Part shown: positions 1 through 7,918 of the stretch, in pieces | Layout: each line of letters begins with the position of its first letter | Numbering within the stretch: the stretch's first letter is position 1 | Assembly (NCBI GenBank): GCA_030590405.1 | Contig: JAUUYO010000037.1 | Coordinates: 1 to 16,853, forward strand | Direction: 5' to 3' | Length of the DNA stretch: 16,853 nucleotides | Source: Kangiellaceae bacterium | Lineage (GTDB): Bacteria > Pseudomonadota > Gammaproteobacteria > Enterobacterales > Kangiellaceae | The notes under the pieces: generated by a model | The model's input: only the letters and a program-made list of their open reading frames with translations | Database searches by the model: none | What the model was told of the DNA's origin: nothing | Position numbers and translations under genes: made by a program

Positions 1-94
1 ATAGAGCGTGCCGCCATCAAAATTTGAGCTTCATCTACCAGTGCAGCCACCTACTCGAATATTGAATTCAGTGCAGAAACGTGGAAACCGAAAA

Positions 95-1396
95 TTAGAT
101 CATGCCCCGACTTATTGAGAAGTTACGAATGATGCCGGTTTCCGCAGTTACCGCATTGCCTTCACAAAGAGCCGGATCGGTCGTCAAACCACCACATCCC
201 CCGTTAACATAAAAATCGGTCACATCTTTGAGATTATCAGCTTTTCCGGTATGAAAATAAGGCGCCGTCAATGGCAGATTTAACAAATGAGAAGTTTTAA
301 ACAAACCGACATTAGGAGTTGTTACACGGCTATCGGTTACTGCGGGTGAACCCCGAGTCAGTTCGACGGCGGTGTTAGTAAAGGCATTCTGGTTGTTGCC
401 GGTATCAATCATCGCAGCGCTTAAACCGTCAGCATGACACAAATCACAACCAAGATTATTCATCGAAACCAACTCTTCCGCTGTTGGCGTGCGGCCAGCG
501 TATTCAAGACTTTCTTCGTAGGCTTGAATGGCCAAACCAAATAACAGTGAAAAATTTTGCTCGGTTAAGGTTGGCTGAGGAGAAGGATTGGCGGCATCAC
601 CGCTTCGAATAGGCGCAGCATCTGCTACCAACTCATCGCCGACAAAACGCGGGTCAAAAGCTAAAGCGATCAAAGCTACGTAGCTGCTCGACTGGACATC
701 TGTCGCGACGGCACCAGTTTGTAAAGCCAATGGTACTGAGCGCATCATTTTATATCCGAGTTCAGGAAAAGTTCGCCCGGCGCAGGCCATTTCGACACTA
801 CTATTAGCGGGGGGGATTGCTTGAGAGGCTTGCGAGGAATCGCTAAAGGCAACTTCAACAGGAACTATCCCTCCTTCGGTATCCCGTTCAAATACTCCGT
901 CTATCGAATTCCCACTGGCATCCACTCCGTTGAAGGTATTGTTGGCCCGCCCATCCCAAAAATTGTGGGTAAATCTGGATTCGATCGCTGGTGGTGATTG
1001 AACACCAGTACGAACCCAACTTCCGATAACCTGACAGGCATCGGCAGGCTGGCAACTCTCGCCATCACAATTGAGCGAATTGAATGAAGCAAATTGAACC
1101 CCTAGAGAAGCCATATGATCATTTGGTAAACGGCCCGCTTCAACTCTGCCTGGATGGCTATCCGTTCCTGCTTGATAGTGACAACTGGCACAAGCCATCA
1201 AGGCACCATTGCCGCTACCCAGCTGTTGATCCCAGAACAATGCTCGCCCCAGTCGTACCGCAGCATCTTGATCGATGATCACACTCGATGCAGGTACAGG
1301 TTCCGGAGGGTCGCCATGCGCTGAAACGTTTGGCGTTAATAATGCAAAAAATATTGTGAATAAAACAACTAGTAGATCAGAGAGTAAAGTTTTCAT
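95..1396 (-). CDS. Di-haem cytochrome c peroxidase / MauG-family protein, exported
   Basis: Probably a periplasmic c-type di-haem protein of the bacterial cytochrome c peroxidase/MauG superfamily, which reduces peroxide or oxidises a partner using electrons from small cytochromes. Numbered from the chosen start, two haem-binding CxxCH motifs are visible: CASCH at 69-73 and CDLCH at 317-321. A PYFHTG segment near 379 resembles the region before the C-terminal haem ligand. The first 26 residues form a signal peptide ending near NVSAHG. The ATG at 1396 was chosen over an earlier TTG/ATG because AGGAG lies 7 bases upstream and the signal peptide then starts cleanly. The haem sites are about 248 residues apart, against roughly 150 in classical CcpA, so it is an expanded relative. 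The tail after PYFHTG contains extra cysteines and does not match the usual FLxxLTG ending. Whether it is a peroxidase or a MauG-like modifying enzyme cannot be decided here. Confidence 0.87.
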   Translation of the reverse strand: MKTLLSDLLVVLFTIFFALLTPNVSAHGDPPEPVPASSVIIDQDAAVRLGRALFWDQQLGSGNGALMACASCHYQAGTDSHPGRVEAGRLPNDHMASLGVQFASFNSLNCDGESCQPADACQVIGSWVRTGVQSPPAIESRFTHNFWDGRANNTFNGVDASGNSIDGVFERDTEGGIVPVEVAFSDSSQASQAIPPANSSVEMACAGRTFPELGYKMMRSVPLALQTGAVATDVQSSSYVALIALAFDPRFVGDELVADAAPIRSGDAANPSPQPTLTEQNFSLLFGLAIQAYEESLEYAGRTPTAEELVSMNNLGCDLCHADGLSAAMIDTGNNQNAFTNTAVELTRGSPAVTDSRVTTPNVGLFKTSHLLNLPLTAPYFHTGKADNLKDVTDFYVNGGCGGLTTDPALCEGNAVTAETGIIRNFSISRGMI

Positions 1397-1441
1397 GGTA
1401 TCGCTCCTTAGCATCCCGCTATGAATCGCAAATTTAACTTC

Positions 1442-1627
1442 TTACCGGTGTTTTTTTTGATTCCTGTTTCGTTGACTTGTCGCCACTAGATAGGATTGGC
1501 TCGTTCCATTAACGACATTGTGTGATGACAACATTTTGCCACAGCAGATTTGGATACAACTGACTGCTAAGAAAAAACATGAAATCACTAGCAGATGGGT
1601 AGCAGAGTGATTAGAAAAAACCGACAT
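1442..1627 (-). CDS. Possible small cysteine-containing membrane/exported peptide (61 aa)
   Basis: A 61-codon frame just upstream of the peroxidase gene, on the same strand, ending 45 bases before its start. The peptide has a hydrophobic stretch at about 11-30 (HLLVISCFFLAVSCIQICCG) with four cysteines, then a polar tail ending in basic residues (NRNQKKHR), like a short signal or anchor peptide. A consensus -10 box (1701-1696, minus) lies about 70 bases before its start. The ribosome-binding site is poor (GGGAT only). I do not recognise the sequence, and a chance frame in AT-rich DNA is at least as likely as a real gene. Confidence 0.2.
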   Translation of the reverse strand: MSVFSNHSATHLLVISCFFLAVSCIQICCGKMLSSHNVVNGTSQSYLVATSQRNRNQKKHR

Positions 1628-1677
1628 GGACTATCCCAACCAACCATCAATCCTATACAAAAATTGAGATTATTACC

Positions 1678-1695
1678 ACAAATCTTTAGATTTGT
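1678..1695. repeat. 18-bp dyad, operator-like
   Basis: ACAAATCT-TT-AGATTTGT is perfectly symmetric with 8-bp arms and a 2-bp centre. It lies immediately downstream of the minus-strand TATAAT, so a bound dimer would block or shape leftward initiation. It does not match the FNR (TTGAT-N4-ATCAA) or CRP consensus. The regulator is unknown. Confidence 0.45.
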
Positions 1696-1701
1696 ATTAT
1701 A
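1696..1701 (-). promoter_or_regulatory. Candidate -10 box (TATAAT) for leftward transcription
   Basis: A perfect TATAAT on the minus strand, upstream of the small frame at 1627 and the peroxidase gene at 1396. No convincing -35 hexamer sits 16-18 bases upstream, which would suit an activator-dependent promoter. The predicted start site falls inside the 18-bp dyad at 1678-1695. The assignment rests on the hexamer alone. Confidence 0.35.
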
Positions 1702-1722
1702 TAAAAACCATTCGTTTTTATA
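1700..1722. repeat. 23-bp inverted repeat
   Basis: TATAAAAAC and GTTTTTATA are perfect 9-bp arms around a CATTC loop. The left arm overlaps the minus-strand -10 box, so it may be an operator. It may also simply be AT-rich symmetry. Confidence 0.35.
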
Positions 1723-1733
1723 ACCCTTGTTAC

Positions 1734-1770
1734 TAGGGGCTGTTGCTCTTTCATAGTTCAGCAGCCCCTA
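1734..1770. repeat. 12-bp-stem inverted repeat (hairpin)
   Basis: TAGGGGCTGTTG pairs with CAGCAGCCCCTA over 12 positions, with one G-T wobble and a 13-base loop. It is far more GC-rich than its surroundings. No T tract follows on either strand, so it does not look like a rho-independent terminator. It may be a dispersed REP-like unit or an RNA hairpin. Confidence 0.45.
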
Positions 1771-1961
1771 AGATTCTGTTGGTTGACTATCATATCATCA
1801 ATGTTTATTTTGCCCATTAGTGACAACAAGATTTAGGTTGCTATAGTAACTACGATTTATACGCTAATCGAAGGAATTAAGAGCTGTTTAATACATTGGC
1901 GCACATATTGCTAAGTTAGTCAGAAGTGACAAAAAATTGACCTTTCATACAGGAGGTTCCC

Positions 1962-2600
1962 ATGCAATACCTGAAAGTCTATAAAAACGAATTGAAACCG
2001 ATCTTGATTGGCACAGCAATCGTCCCCGTTATCTTTTTTGTAAGTGGCATGTTCTTCGGTCAAATGTTATATAACCAACCTCCAGAGACAACGACGATAC
2101 CATCAAAAAATAAAGTGGTAGCAAATTCACAGCCAGAAGCTTTGAAAATAAATTCTGAAGATATTTTTGCGGATAAAATCCTTTCCACAAAGATACTGGT
2201 TGATGAAACGCTTGTTGATAAAACGCTTTCCGATGACAACCAATCTGAGCTGATTGCTGACCAACCAGAGATTTCACCAACTTCAAACGCCGTAGCAACC
2301 GTCATTAATGAGCCACCTCTTTCGCTCAATACGCTCAATAGCTACTTTGTTCAAGCGGGTCGATTCACCGATATTAACAACGCACTCACTTACCTCAGTA
2401 AACTCGAAGCCAAACAGTTAGACGCTAAACTTTTAATTGACCGCCAAATGCAAGATGAATTTGTCCTCATTTTGGAGTCGTTTAACTCTAAAATTGAAGC
2501 CACTAATTATTGTTTAGCCATAAAAAAACGTCATGGGATCGATTTATTTGTGAACACTTTTATTAATAGCGCAGAGACGAATAAGATCGTTCTTATGTAG
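1962..2600 (+). CDS. Membrane-anchored SPOR-domain protein
   Basis: A 212-residue bitopic inner-membrane protein. It has a short cytoplasmic start, one membrane span at about 13-35, a low-complexity acidic linker at about 60-100 with repeated ILVDETLVDKTL-like units, and a C-terminal SPOR-like domain at about 126-200 (starting SYFVQAGRFTDINNALTYL). SPOR domains bind denuded peptidoglycan glycans, often at division septa, so a role in the cell envelope is likely, but the specific job is unknown. AGGAGG lies 5 bases before the ATG, the strongest ribosome-binding site in the window. The gene stands alone, 120 bases before the solute-binding gene on the same strand. The SPOR call rests on domain pattern and architecture. 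Confidence 0.7.
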   Translation: MQYLKVYKNELKPILIGTAIVPVIFFVSGMFFGQMLYNQPPETTTIPSKNKVVANSQPEALKINSEDIFADKILSTKILVDETLVDKTLSDDNQSELIADQPEISPTSNAVATVINEPPLSLNTLNSYFVQAGRFTDINNALTYLSKLEAKQLDAKLLIDRQMQDEFVLILESFNSKIEATNYCLAIKKRHGIDLFVNTFINSAETNKIVLM

Positions 2601-2721
2601 TTCAACGTTTTAAACAACCGTAGATTAAACACTAAATAACTCTAATCAACAGCCCTAACCTCTTGTATTTGAACCCATTGAAACATGAAGGTAGCGCAAT
2701 TTAACAACCAACTGTGTTAAG

Positions 2722-3579
2722 GTGGTCTTGAAGGCTATAAACATCTTAATTATTTACGATTTTACCTTTAATAACGAGTACCTGATTACTTTGCGAAAAT
2801 CTATCCCTATTAGCTCTACCCTGTTAATAATACTTAGTTTCCTGTATTTTACTCCGACTAATAATGTACATGCCGCCAGCTATCTTCCCCCTTGCAACCT
2901 TGTACTTGGTTGGCATTTTTGGCCACCGCTTCAATACTTGAATGAAGCTAATCAGCCCATTGGCTTACAAATTAATTTAATCAAAAAATTAGAAGCAGCA
3001 ACTAATTGCCAAATCCAACTGCGCCAGCAATCATTTAAAAAGAGCCAACAAGATATTAAGAGTGGTGATATTGATCTGACTTTCGACATTACCATTACCG
3101 AGAAACGTCAGAAATTTGGACATTTTTCGATACCTTATCGTAAGGAATTGCTAGTATTGTATGTAAGGCCTGATTACTATCAACAATGCCATGAGCAAGA
3201 TTTAACCTCGCTGATTAAACAAGGGTTTAGACTTAGCCTCACAAGAGGGGTTAATTACGGCACTAAGATTTCAAACATTCAAAAAGATCCCAAATTAAAC
3301 CAACTTCTTTACTATCAAGATGATAGCAAGGTAGAACTCGACTTATTTAAACGAAATCAATTAGACGGTATTCTGGAAGACCCGATCGTGATGGCTTATA
3401 TGAAGAGAAAGGACTTGCAGTTGGCGCTCGTAGAATCTTGTCAAATTACTGTATATGAAGGTCTCGTTTCGATCATGTTTAGTAAAAAAACCGTTTCCAA
3501 TGAAATTGTTAAAAGGTTTAACAAAGCGATCAATCAACTCAAACAAAGCGCCGATTATCAGAATTTATGGGGATTGTAG
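2722..3579 (+). CDS. Exported solute-binding-domain protein (SBP_bac_3 / PBP2-like)
   Basis: A periplasmic type-2 binding protein related to the substrate-binding subunits of polar amino acid ABC transporters. The mature part begins near residue 52. It shows the family pattern: WPPLQYLNEANQPIGLQINL, then a segment on dissecting the ligand (SGDIDLTFDITITEKRQKFGHFSIPY), and a C-terminal lobe with DGILEDPIVMAYM. No permease or ATPase gene is adjacent, so it may be an orphan sensor-like binding protein, as is common for short members in gammaproteobacteria. The start is uncertain. GTG at 2722 gives the longest form with a poor ribosome site. TTG at 2791 would give a cleaner signal peptide (LRKSIPISSTLLIILSF). 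Confidence 0.75.
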   Translation: MVLKAINILIIYDFTFNNEYLITLRKSIPISSTLLIILSFLYFTPTNNVHAASYLPPCNLVLGWHFWPPLQYLNEANQPIGLQINLIKKLEAATNCQIQLRQQSFKKSQQDIKSGDIDLTFDITITEKRQKFGHFSIPYRKELLVLYVRPDYYQQCHEQDLTSLIKQGFRLSLTRGVNYGTKISNIQKDPKLNQLLYYQDDSKVELDLFKRNQLDGILEDPIVMAYMKRKDLQLALVESCQITVYEGLVSIMFSKKTVSNEIVKRFNKAINQLKQSADYQNLWGL

Positions 3580-3710
3580 TGATATTTTAAATGTTACACT
3601 TCAAATAATGCTACATGATAGGTTTCGTATAGACCAATGAAAATACTAAACAGGCTGTTCATCTTAAAGATCAATGACCTTTCCTCATTTGATAAAAAAC
3701 AATAAGATAA

Positions 3711-3742
3711 AGGCTGAAAGGCTGAAAGGCTGAAAGGCTTTG
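3711..3742 (+). repeat. Four-unit tandem octamer repeat
   Basis: AGGCTGAA is repeated three times exactly (3711-3734), followed by a partial fourth unit AGGCTTTG. It lies in the noncoding gap between the convergent solute-binding and protease genes. It is a candidate slippage site, with no evident function. Confidence 0.85.
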
Positions 3743-3777
3743 TAAGGAATTGTTTAATCAGGAAATCAAGTGATTGT

Positions 3778-3810
3778 AAAACCTTCGGAGCCAGAAGAAG
3801 GCCCCGAAAG
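3778..3810 (-). terminator. Rho-independent terminator of the S8 protease gene
   Basis: On the minus strand, CTTTCGGGGCC pairs with GGCTCCGAAGG around a 7-base loop. All 11 positions pair, two as G-U wobbles, and TTTT follows the stem. It starts about 40 bases after the protease stop codon. The wobbles become mismatches on the plus strand, so the structure is specific to leftward transcripts. Confidence 0.7.
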
Positions 3811-3850
3811 TTTCAAGTCGTACTGTTTGATTGTCGATTAATCCGGTCTA

Positions 3851-6800
3851 TTAGTCCGAACAATTAGTCACAGCAATCGCTTTGTCTTCTGCTACGCCTG
3901 CCAACATGTTCACTTCGTTGACCTTAATTTTCCCACCTGAATAACACTGCTTAAGTTCAGCCTGGAAGTTCACTGTGGCGGTTCCACCAAGCGAAGCATT
4001 AACCTTGAGATCAGTGCCAACAGCGGGAGCAGTACCCGTGCCGTTAGTATAATAACTATCGCCCACAGTTCCATTTTCATTTTCAACACCTACCGTTGTA
4101 AAAAATGGGACCGCAGGTAAATCAGCATACACAAACCAAATATTGGAAGTGCCATTTTGGACCCAAACCTGGAAAGTATAGGCAGTAGGATCGCCAAATA
4201 ATGGTACATTTTCCCATTCATAAACGGTAAATTGATCAGGCCCGGCATTTAGCACAGCAATATACCAGTTACCACCTGCGCCAAGGTTTAAATCGGTCCA
4301 GAATGGAGCCAAAATGTTATTCGGTGCCGATGGGCTTGGTAGTTCCTGATTAAAGAAAGTGGTAGCAAGACCACTCGCCGAGCCAGCTTCAATAGTTCCG
4401 TTCACCGACCAAATAACCTGACTATAAGTCTGACCATTAAAATCAAAACCAGGAACATTCAAGGTAAAGGCACCATCGTCGCAATTATCTGGGCAACCGA
4501 AAGGAGCGACTCCAAGAGAAGCTAATGGAAAGTATCCGAAAGGCGCACTGGAAGTTTCAACATTTAAGTCACCGACATTAAGATCAAAACTCCAGCTCAT
4601 TTTATTACCGACAAAAGTAAGAGGTGATACTTCTGTGCCGTCAGTAATAGCGCCTGATGCAGAACCTTGAATGTATTCAACGCCTTCAGGCAACATATCG
4701 GTTATATCAATGGTGTCAACAACTTGTCCATTAGTGACGCTAATTTCATAATTAAGCGTATCACCTTTTGCTGCTTGAGCTTTATCAACGGTCTTGCTCA
4801 GATTAGCATTGGTACTTGTTGCCGCTTTAACCGCCACAGGCATACTAAGCATCGAATATCCGCCAGCCCGGGGCTTTAAAGTAATGCTTCCAAAATTCCA
4901 ACCGTCTGCCGCTAGAGGTGTATGGGCTGTAATTGTAATATCAGCGCTTTCACCACCATCCAGAGCAATCATGCTGGGACTGACTGAAACTTTGAAGTCA
5001 CCAGAATTTGAACCTTTTATTTGCCACTTGATAAAGTCTTCTGTCTCATTGGTAACCCTTCTTGTCCATGAGCAGGAGCCAACACAATTGCTGTCTTGCA
5101 TACTGGCAATATTTAAGGTTTTGGGATCACCTCCTAAAGCAGGATCTGCCGCTGCAAAATTAGCTGGAGTTTCACTTAATACCAAACCCGATTGCAATAC
5201 TTTGGTCAGATCCATTCGACCTGCACCAACATCAAATGGGTCAGTTGGTGTAACACCATCTTCCTTAAACATTTTTTTATTGTTGGCCGTCATCATCATT
5301 GCAGATTTAATTTCATAGGGAGACCAGTCCGTTAGCATCGCAATTAACGCACCACTACCGGCATTATGAGGACTTGACATAGAAGTACCTGACAACAATG
5401 CATACTCAGGTCCCGATGTAACGCCATCACTACTCACGGCTGCCAAAATGCTTACTCCAGGACCGCCGATATCAGGTTTGATCACATCCATCGCACTATT
5501 TGGACCACGAGAGCTGAAACCAGCCATGATATCCCCTTGGGACTTATCCAGATTCAAGCTGAAACCTGAAATACTGCCTACTGGATTGGCATTTCCCGCC
5601 AACCAGGCTGCCAAAATCGCGCCATCAGCCTGACTAATATGCACGCCCGGTAATACGTGGGTATCGCCGACCGCGCCACTACCATTATCCATCAAAATAT
5701 ATCCACCTGCGCCTGCAGCAAGGACGTTAGCACCTTTTTCAACTCGGCCAAATGTGCCGCGAGTACAAGCGATTATTTCACCGTTAAAAGTGCCTGCAGG
5801 CCAAGGTGGATTGAGATCACCAATAGAACCGAGTCCACACAAAGTGGAACCGGGAAAATCAGCTTCCAGATCGGCTGAGTTAATTATGACAGCCGGGCCA
5901 TAACCTGAGGTAAAGCCAAGACCCTGAATATCTGCAAGAGGCGAATCATCACTGGTTAAACCGCTTAACGCATTAACCATCGAGCGATTATGAGTCATAG
6001 CAGCAGTGGCACTAACCCAAGGTGAATTATGGGCAACTGTTTGCGCACCAGGGCCTGAGTTACCTGCGGATACAGCTACATATACACCAGCTGCTGTTGC
6101 ATTTAAGAAGGCTAATTCAACGACATCGTTGTAAGGATCGCCGCCACCTGAAATTGAGTAGTTTAATGATTGAATACCATTCGGCAAGGCTGAAGCATCA
6201 ATTACCACTTGTTCCACCGCTGCTAACAGAGCAGAACCTGGACAACCATCAGCACATACGTCATAAGCAATTATATTAGCATGTGGTGCAACACCAGAAA
6301 TTTTGCGGATCAGTTCAGTGGTAGGCGCGCTCAAAGTCGCATCATTAATCACGTTACCGCCAGCGGTACTCGCCGTGTGTGAACCGTGACCATTACTGTC
6401 TTCAGGGGAAGTAGGATCGCCAACTGGATCATTAAGCATGTCCCATGCGCCAATTAATTTGTCATTACAGAAACCAGGGTTAGCATCACAGTAACTGCCA
6501 GGGACATAATTGCCACTTCCTAGCGGATTGGTATGATCGTAACCATCAGCTCCAATATCGGCAAATGAAGGGTGATCATGGTTGATCCCGGTATCCAAAA
6601 TAGCAATAACCGCACCTTCACCTTTGCTTCCTGGAATCGAAAATTGATTGTTGCCATCATAAATTGCATTAGCGCCAATCCATTTTGGTCCAACATCAGT
6701 CAAGGGCATTTCAATTCGTTCTTGTTGAATACTCTTAACCTCTGGCATTGCAGCTAATGCGCTTGCTTCTGCGCGAGTTAGCTCCATCGCTACACCGTTA

Positions 6801-7219
6801 ATGACGTGTTGATAGTTATGCTTTACATTCAACTGGTGACCAAAAATTTGTTCACAGTTGTGCACAAATGCCTGTTGATTGGCTTGTAAGAACTGCCGGT
6901 AATCTTTACTTGCTTTACTACTAACGTTTAGTCTCTCTTCACCAAGAGTTTTAGGGTTGGTGGCAGCAAAACCAGAAATACTACCCTCATATTTGGCGAG
7001 AGAAGGCTGTTTCATTGTGACGATGTAAACAACTTTGCCATCATGATTTCCGATTATTTTTTTACTTTCGAATGCTATGTTCGCTGAGCGTTCAATAACC
7101 GGTTGTATCGTGGATATTTGCAATTCTCCACTATCTCGTTGACTTCCTGCCTGTAAGCTACCTGTCAATATCAACGACATTGAAGTGGCTCCCAGCAAGA
7201 CTTTTAGGGATGTTTTCAT
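3851..7219 (-). CDS. Large secreted subtilisin-like S8 serine protease
   Basis: A 1122-residue exported endopeptidase. Domains in order: signal peptide (1-25); I9-like propeptide (about 55-170); S8 catalytic domain with Asp209 (AILDTGIN), His278 (GHGSHTAS), oxyanion Asn387 (SAGNSGPG) and Ser613 (SGTSMSSPH). A protease-associated-type insert lies at about 440-545. A beta-sandwich follows at about 690-800, then a DUF11-like repeat (about 806-870, LSKTVDKAQAAKGDTLNYEI). A C-terminal region at about 905-1050 resembles the NIDO-like module (NNILAPFWTDLN). All catalytic residues are present. The length reflects C-terminal modules that may bind substrate or be trimmed off. There is no obvious C-terminal membrane anchor or sorting tail. 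AAGGAA lies 7 bases before the ATG. It is a lone gene with its own terminator, probably for degrading external protein. Confidence 0.95.
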   Translation of the reverse strand: MKTSLKVLLGATSMSLILTGSLQAGSQRDSGELQISTIQPVIERSANIAFESKKIIGNHDGKVVYIVTMKQPSLAKYEGSISGFAATNPKTLGEERLNVSSKASKDYRQFLQANQQAFVHNCEQIFGHQLNVKHNYQHVINGVAMELTRAEASALAAMPEVKSIQQERIEMPLTDVGPKWIGANAIYDGNNQFSIPGSKGEGAVIAILDTGINHDHPSFADIGADGYDHTNPLGSGNYVPGSYCDANPGFCNDKLIGAWDMLNDPVGDPTSPEDSNGHGSHTASTAGGNVINDATLSAPTTELIRKISGVAPHANIIAYDVCADGCPGSALLAAVEQVVIDASALPNGIQSLNYSISGGGDPYNDVVELAFLNATAAGVYVAVSAGNSGPGAQTVAHNSPWVSATAAMTHNRSMVNALSGLTSDDSPLADIQGLGFTSGYGPAVIINSADLEADFPGSTLCGLGSIGDLNPPWPAGTFNGEIIACTRGTFGRVEKGANVLAAGAGGYILMDNGSGAVGDTHVLPGVHISQADGAILAAWLAGNANPVGSISGFSLNLDKSQGDIMAGFSSRGPNSAMDVIKPDIGGPGVSILAAVSSDGVTSGPEYALLSGTSMSSPHNAGSGALIAMLTDWSPYEIKSAMMMTANNKKMFKEDGVTPTDPFDVGAGRMDLTKVLQSGLVLSETPANFAAADPALGGDPKTLNIASMQDSNCVGSCSWTRRVTNETEDFIKWQIKGSNSGDFKVSVSPSMIALDGGESADITITAHTPLAADGWNFGSITLKPRAGGYSMLSMPVAVKAATSTNANLSKTVDKAQAAKGDTLNYEISVTNGQVVDTIDITDMLPEGVEYIQGSASGAITDGTEVSPLTFVGNKMSWSFDLNVGDLNVETSSAPFGYFPLASLGVAPFGCPDNCDDGAFTLNVPGFDFNGQTYSQVIWSVNGTIEAGSASGLATTFFNQELPSPSAPNNILAPFWTDLNLGAGGNWYIAVLNAGPDQFTVYEWENVPLFGDPTAYTFQVWVQNGTSNIWFVYADLPAVPFFTTVGVENENGTVGDSYYTNGTGTAPAVGTDLKVNASLGGTATVNFQAELKQCYSGGKIKVNEVNMLAGVAEDKAIAVTNCSD

Positions 7220-7918
7220 AGAACAGTTCCTTTTATTACGGTTTATTTATAATATAAAGCCACACAAGAAAATCGTCTATTGAATGAGTTTTTTTACTCT
7301 ACAACACAACAGAAAGTCCAACGTAAATACGCAGCAATAAAAATTAATAGCGACAAACAATATAGAGTTTGGGTTTGAAACAACGGTGATGCCGACGACA
7401 GAACAAATCCAGTGTTTTAATTGTAAGCTTTGATCCTTTAAACATTTTTTTGCTTTTATATTTCAATTAAAATTTTAGATAAGTTAACGAAATATATCGA
7501 TGGGTAATCTTTTAAGATCCCTCGTTTGAACAATATACAATATACGACATTTGAAAATCAAGGTGTATTATTCACACATCCCACACAAACGGGGCAAAAA
7601 AAGTCAGGGAGACAACACTGTTTCTAATTATTTTATTATTAACTCCTGTAAATGGAGTTTGACACAACGCGCATTCAGGTCATTCCGGATGTCTGGCTCC
7701 CATATCATGTTTTTGACAGTCTGAGTGACTAATAAAAAACGTTTTGATAACGACCTCCTGTACGCTTTGAGCCAATGAGGTGCTTAAGTTAATGGTATAC
7801 CTTACGTGAGATGAATGATGCTGGTCGTAATCTACTTGTCGAAACACGCAGGATACAATTGCAAAAGCTTCACTTTATGCTATATTGAATCATATGCATC
7901 ACCATATAGGGCGCAAAA
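7220..7918. other. 700-bp intergenic region between protease and toxin-antitoxin genes
   Basis: AT-rich DNA between divergent genes. It should contain the protease promoter (minus) and does contain the toxin-antitoxin promoter (7859-7909). Short symmetric elements are present: AACTCC/GGAGTT (7641-7659), AAAACGTTTT (7736-7745) and GGTATACC (7794-7801). A 26-codon frame at 7652-7732 (MEFDTTRIQVIP...) has no ribosome site and is not called. No transposase remnant, tRNA or attachment site was recognised. Confidence 0.55.
7859..7909 (+). promoter_or_regulatory. Promoter/operator of the RES-Xre module
   Basis: TTGCAA (7859-7864), a 16-bp spacer and TATATT (7881-7886) preceded by TGC form a good extended -10 promoter 33 bases before the antitoxin start. 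The arms CTATAT (7880-7885) and ATATAG (7904-7909) flank a central CATATG palindrome (7891-7896). Symmetry overlapping the -10 is what is expected if the Xre antitoxin, alone or with toxin, represses its own operon. The promoter is read from sequence, and autoregulation is inferred from the family. Confidence 0.6.

Larger units (their letters stand above)
1415..1961. other. Intergenic region between peroxidase and SPOR genes
   Basis: This AT-rich gap separates two divergently transcribed genes. It holds a consensus -10 box reading leftward, three closely stacked inverted repeats (1678-1770) and possibly one small leftward reading frame at 1627-1442, each listed separately. On the plus strand, TTAGGT (about 1832) and TTATAC (about 1857) are a weak promoter candidate for the SPOR gene. 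Nothing else recognisable was seen. Confidence 0.6.

Noticed and set aside
1..94. Possible tail of an upstream plus-strand gene (ending at TGA 25-27)
   Set aside because: Only eight codons are visible before the stop, far too little to support a gene. The two CAGTGCAG copies (39-46, 69-76) were judged chance.
3455..3640. 61-codon frame overlapping the end of the solute-binding gene
   Set aside because: Out-of-frame shadow extending past the real stop, with no separate start signal.
4794..5318. 174-codon plus-strand frame antisense to the protease gene
   Set aside because: It lies wholly inside the S8 protease gene, whose catalytic motifs fix the true frame. No ribosome site or recognisable family.
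7652..7732. 26-codon frame (MEFDTTRIQVIP...) in the gap before the toxin-antitoxin genes
   Set aside because: No ribosome-binding site, short, unrecognised, and it overlaps a small inverted repeat. A chance frame is the simplest view.
7220..7918. Mobile-element boundary or attachment site around the RES-Xre pair
   Set aside because: RES-Xre pairs are often mobile, but no tRNA gene, integrase, transposase or flanking direct repeat could be found by eye.
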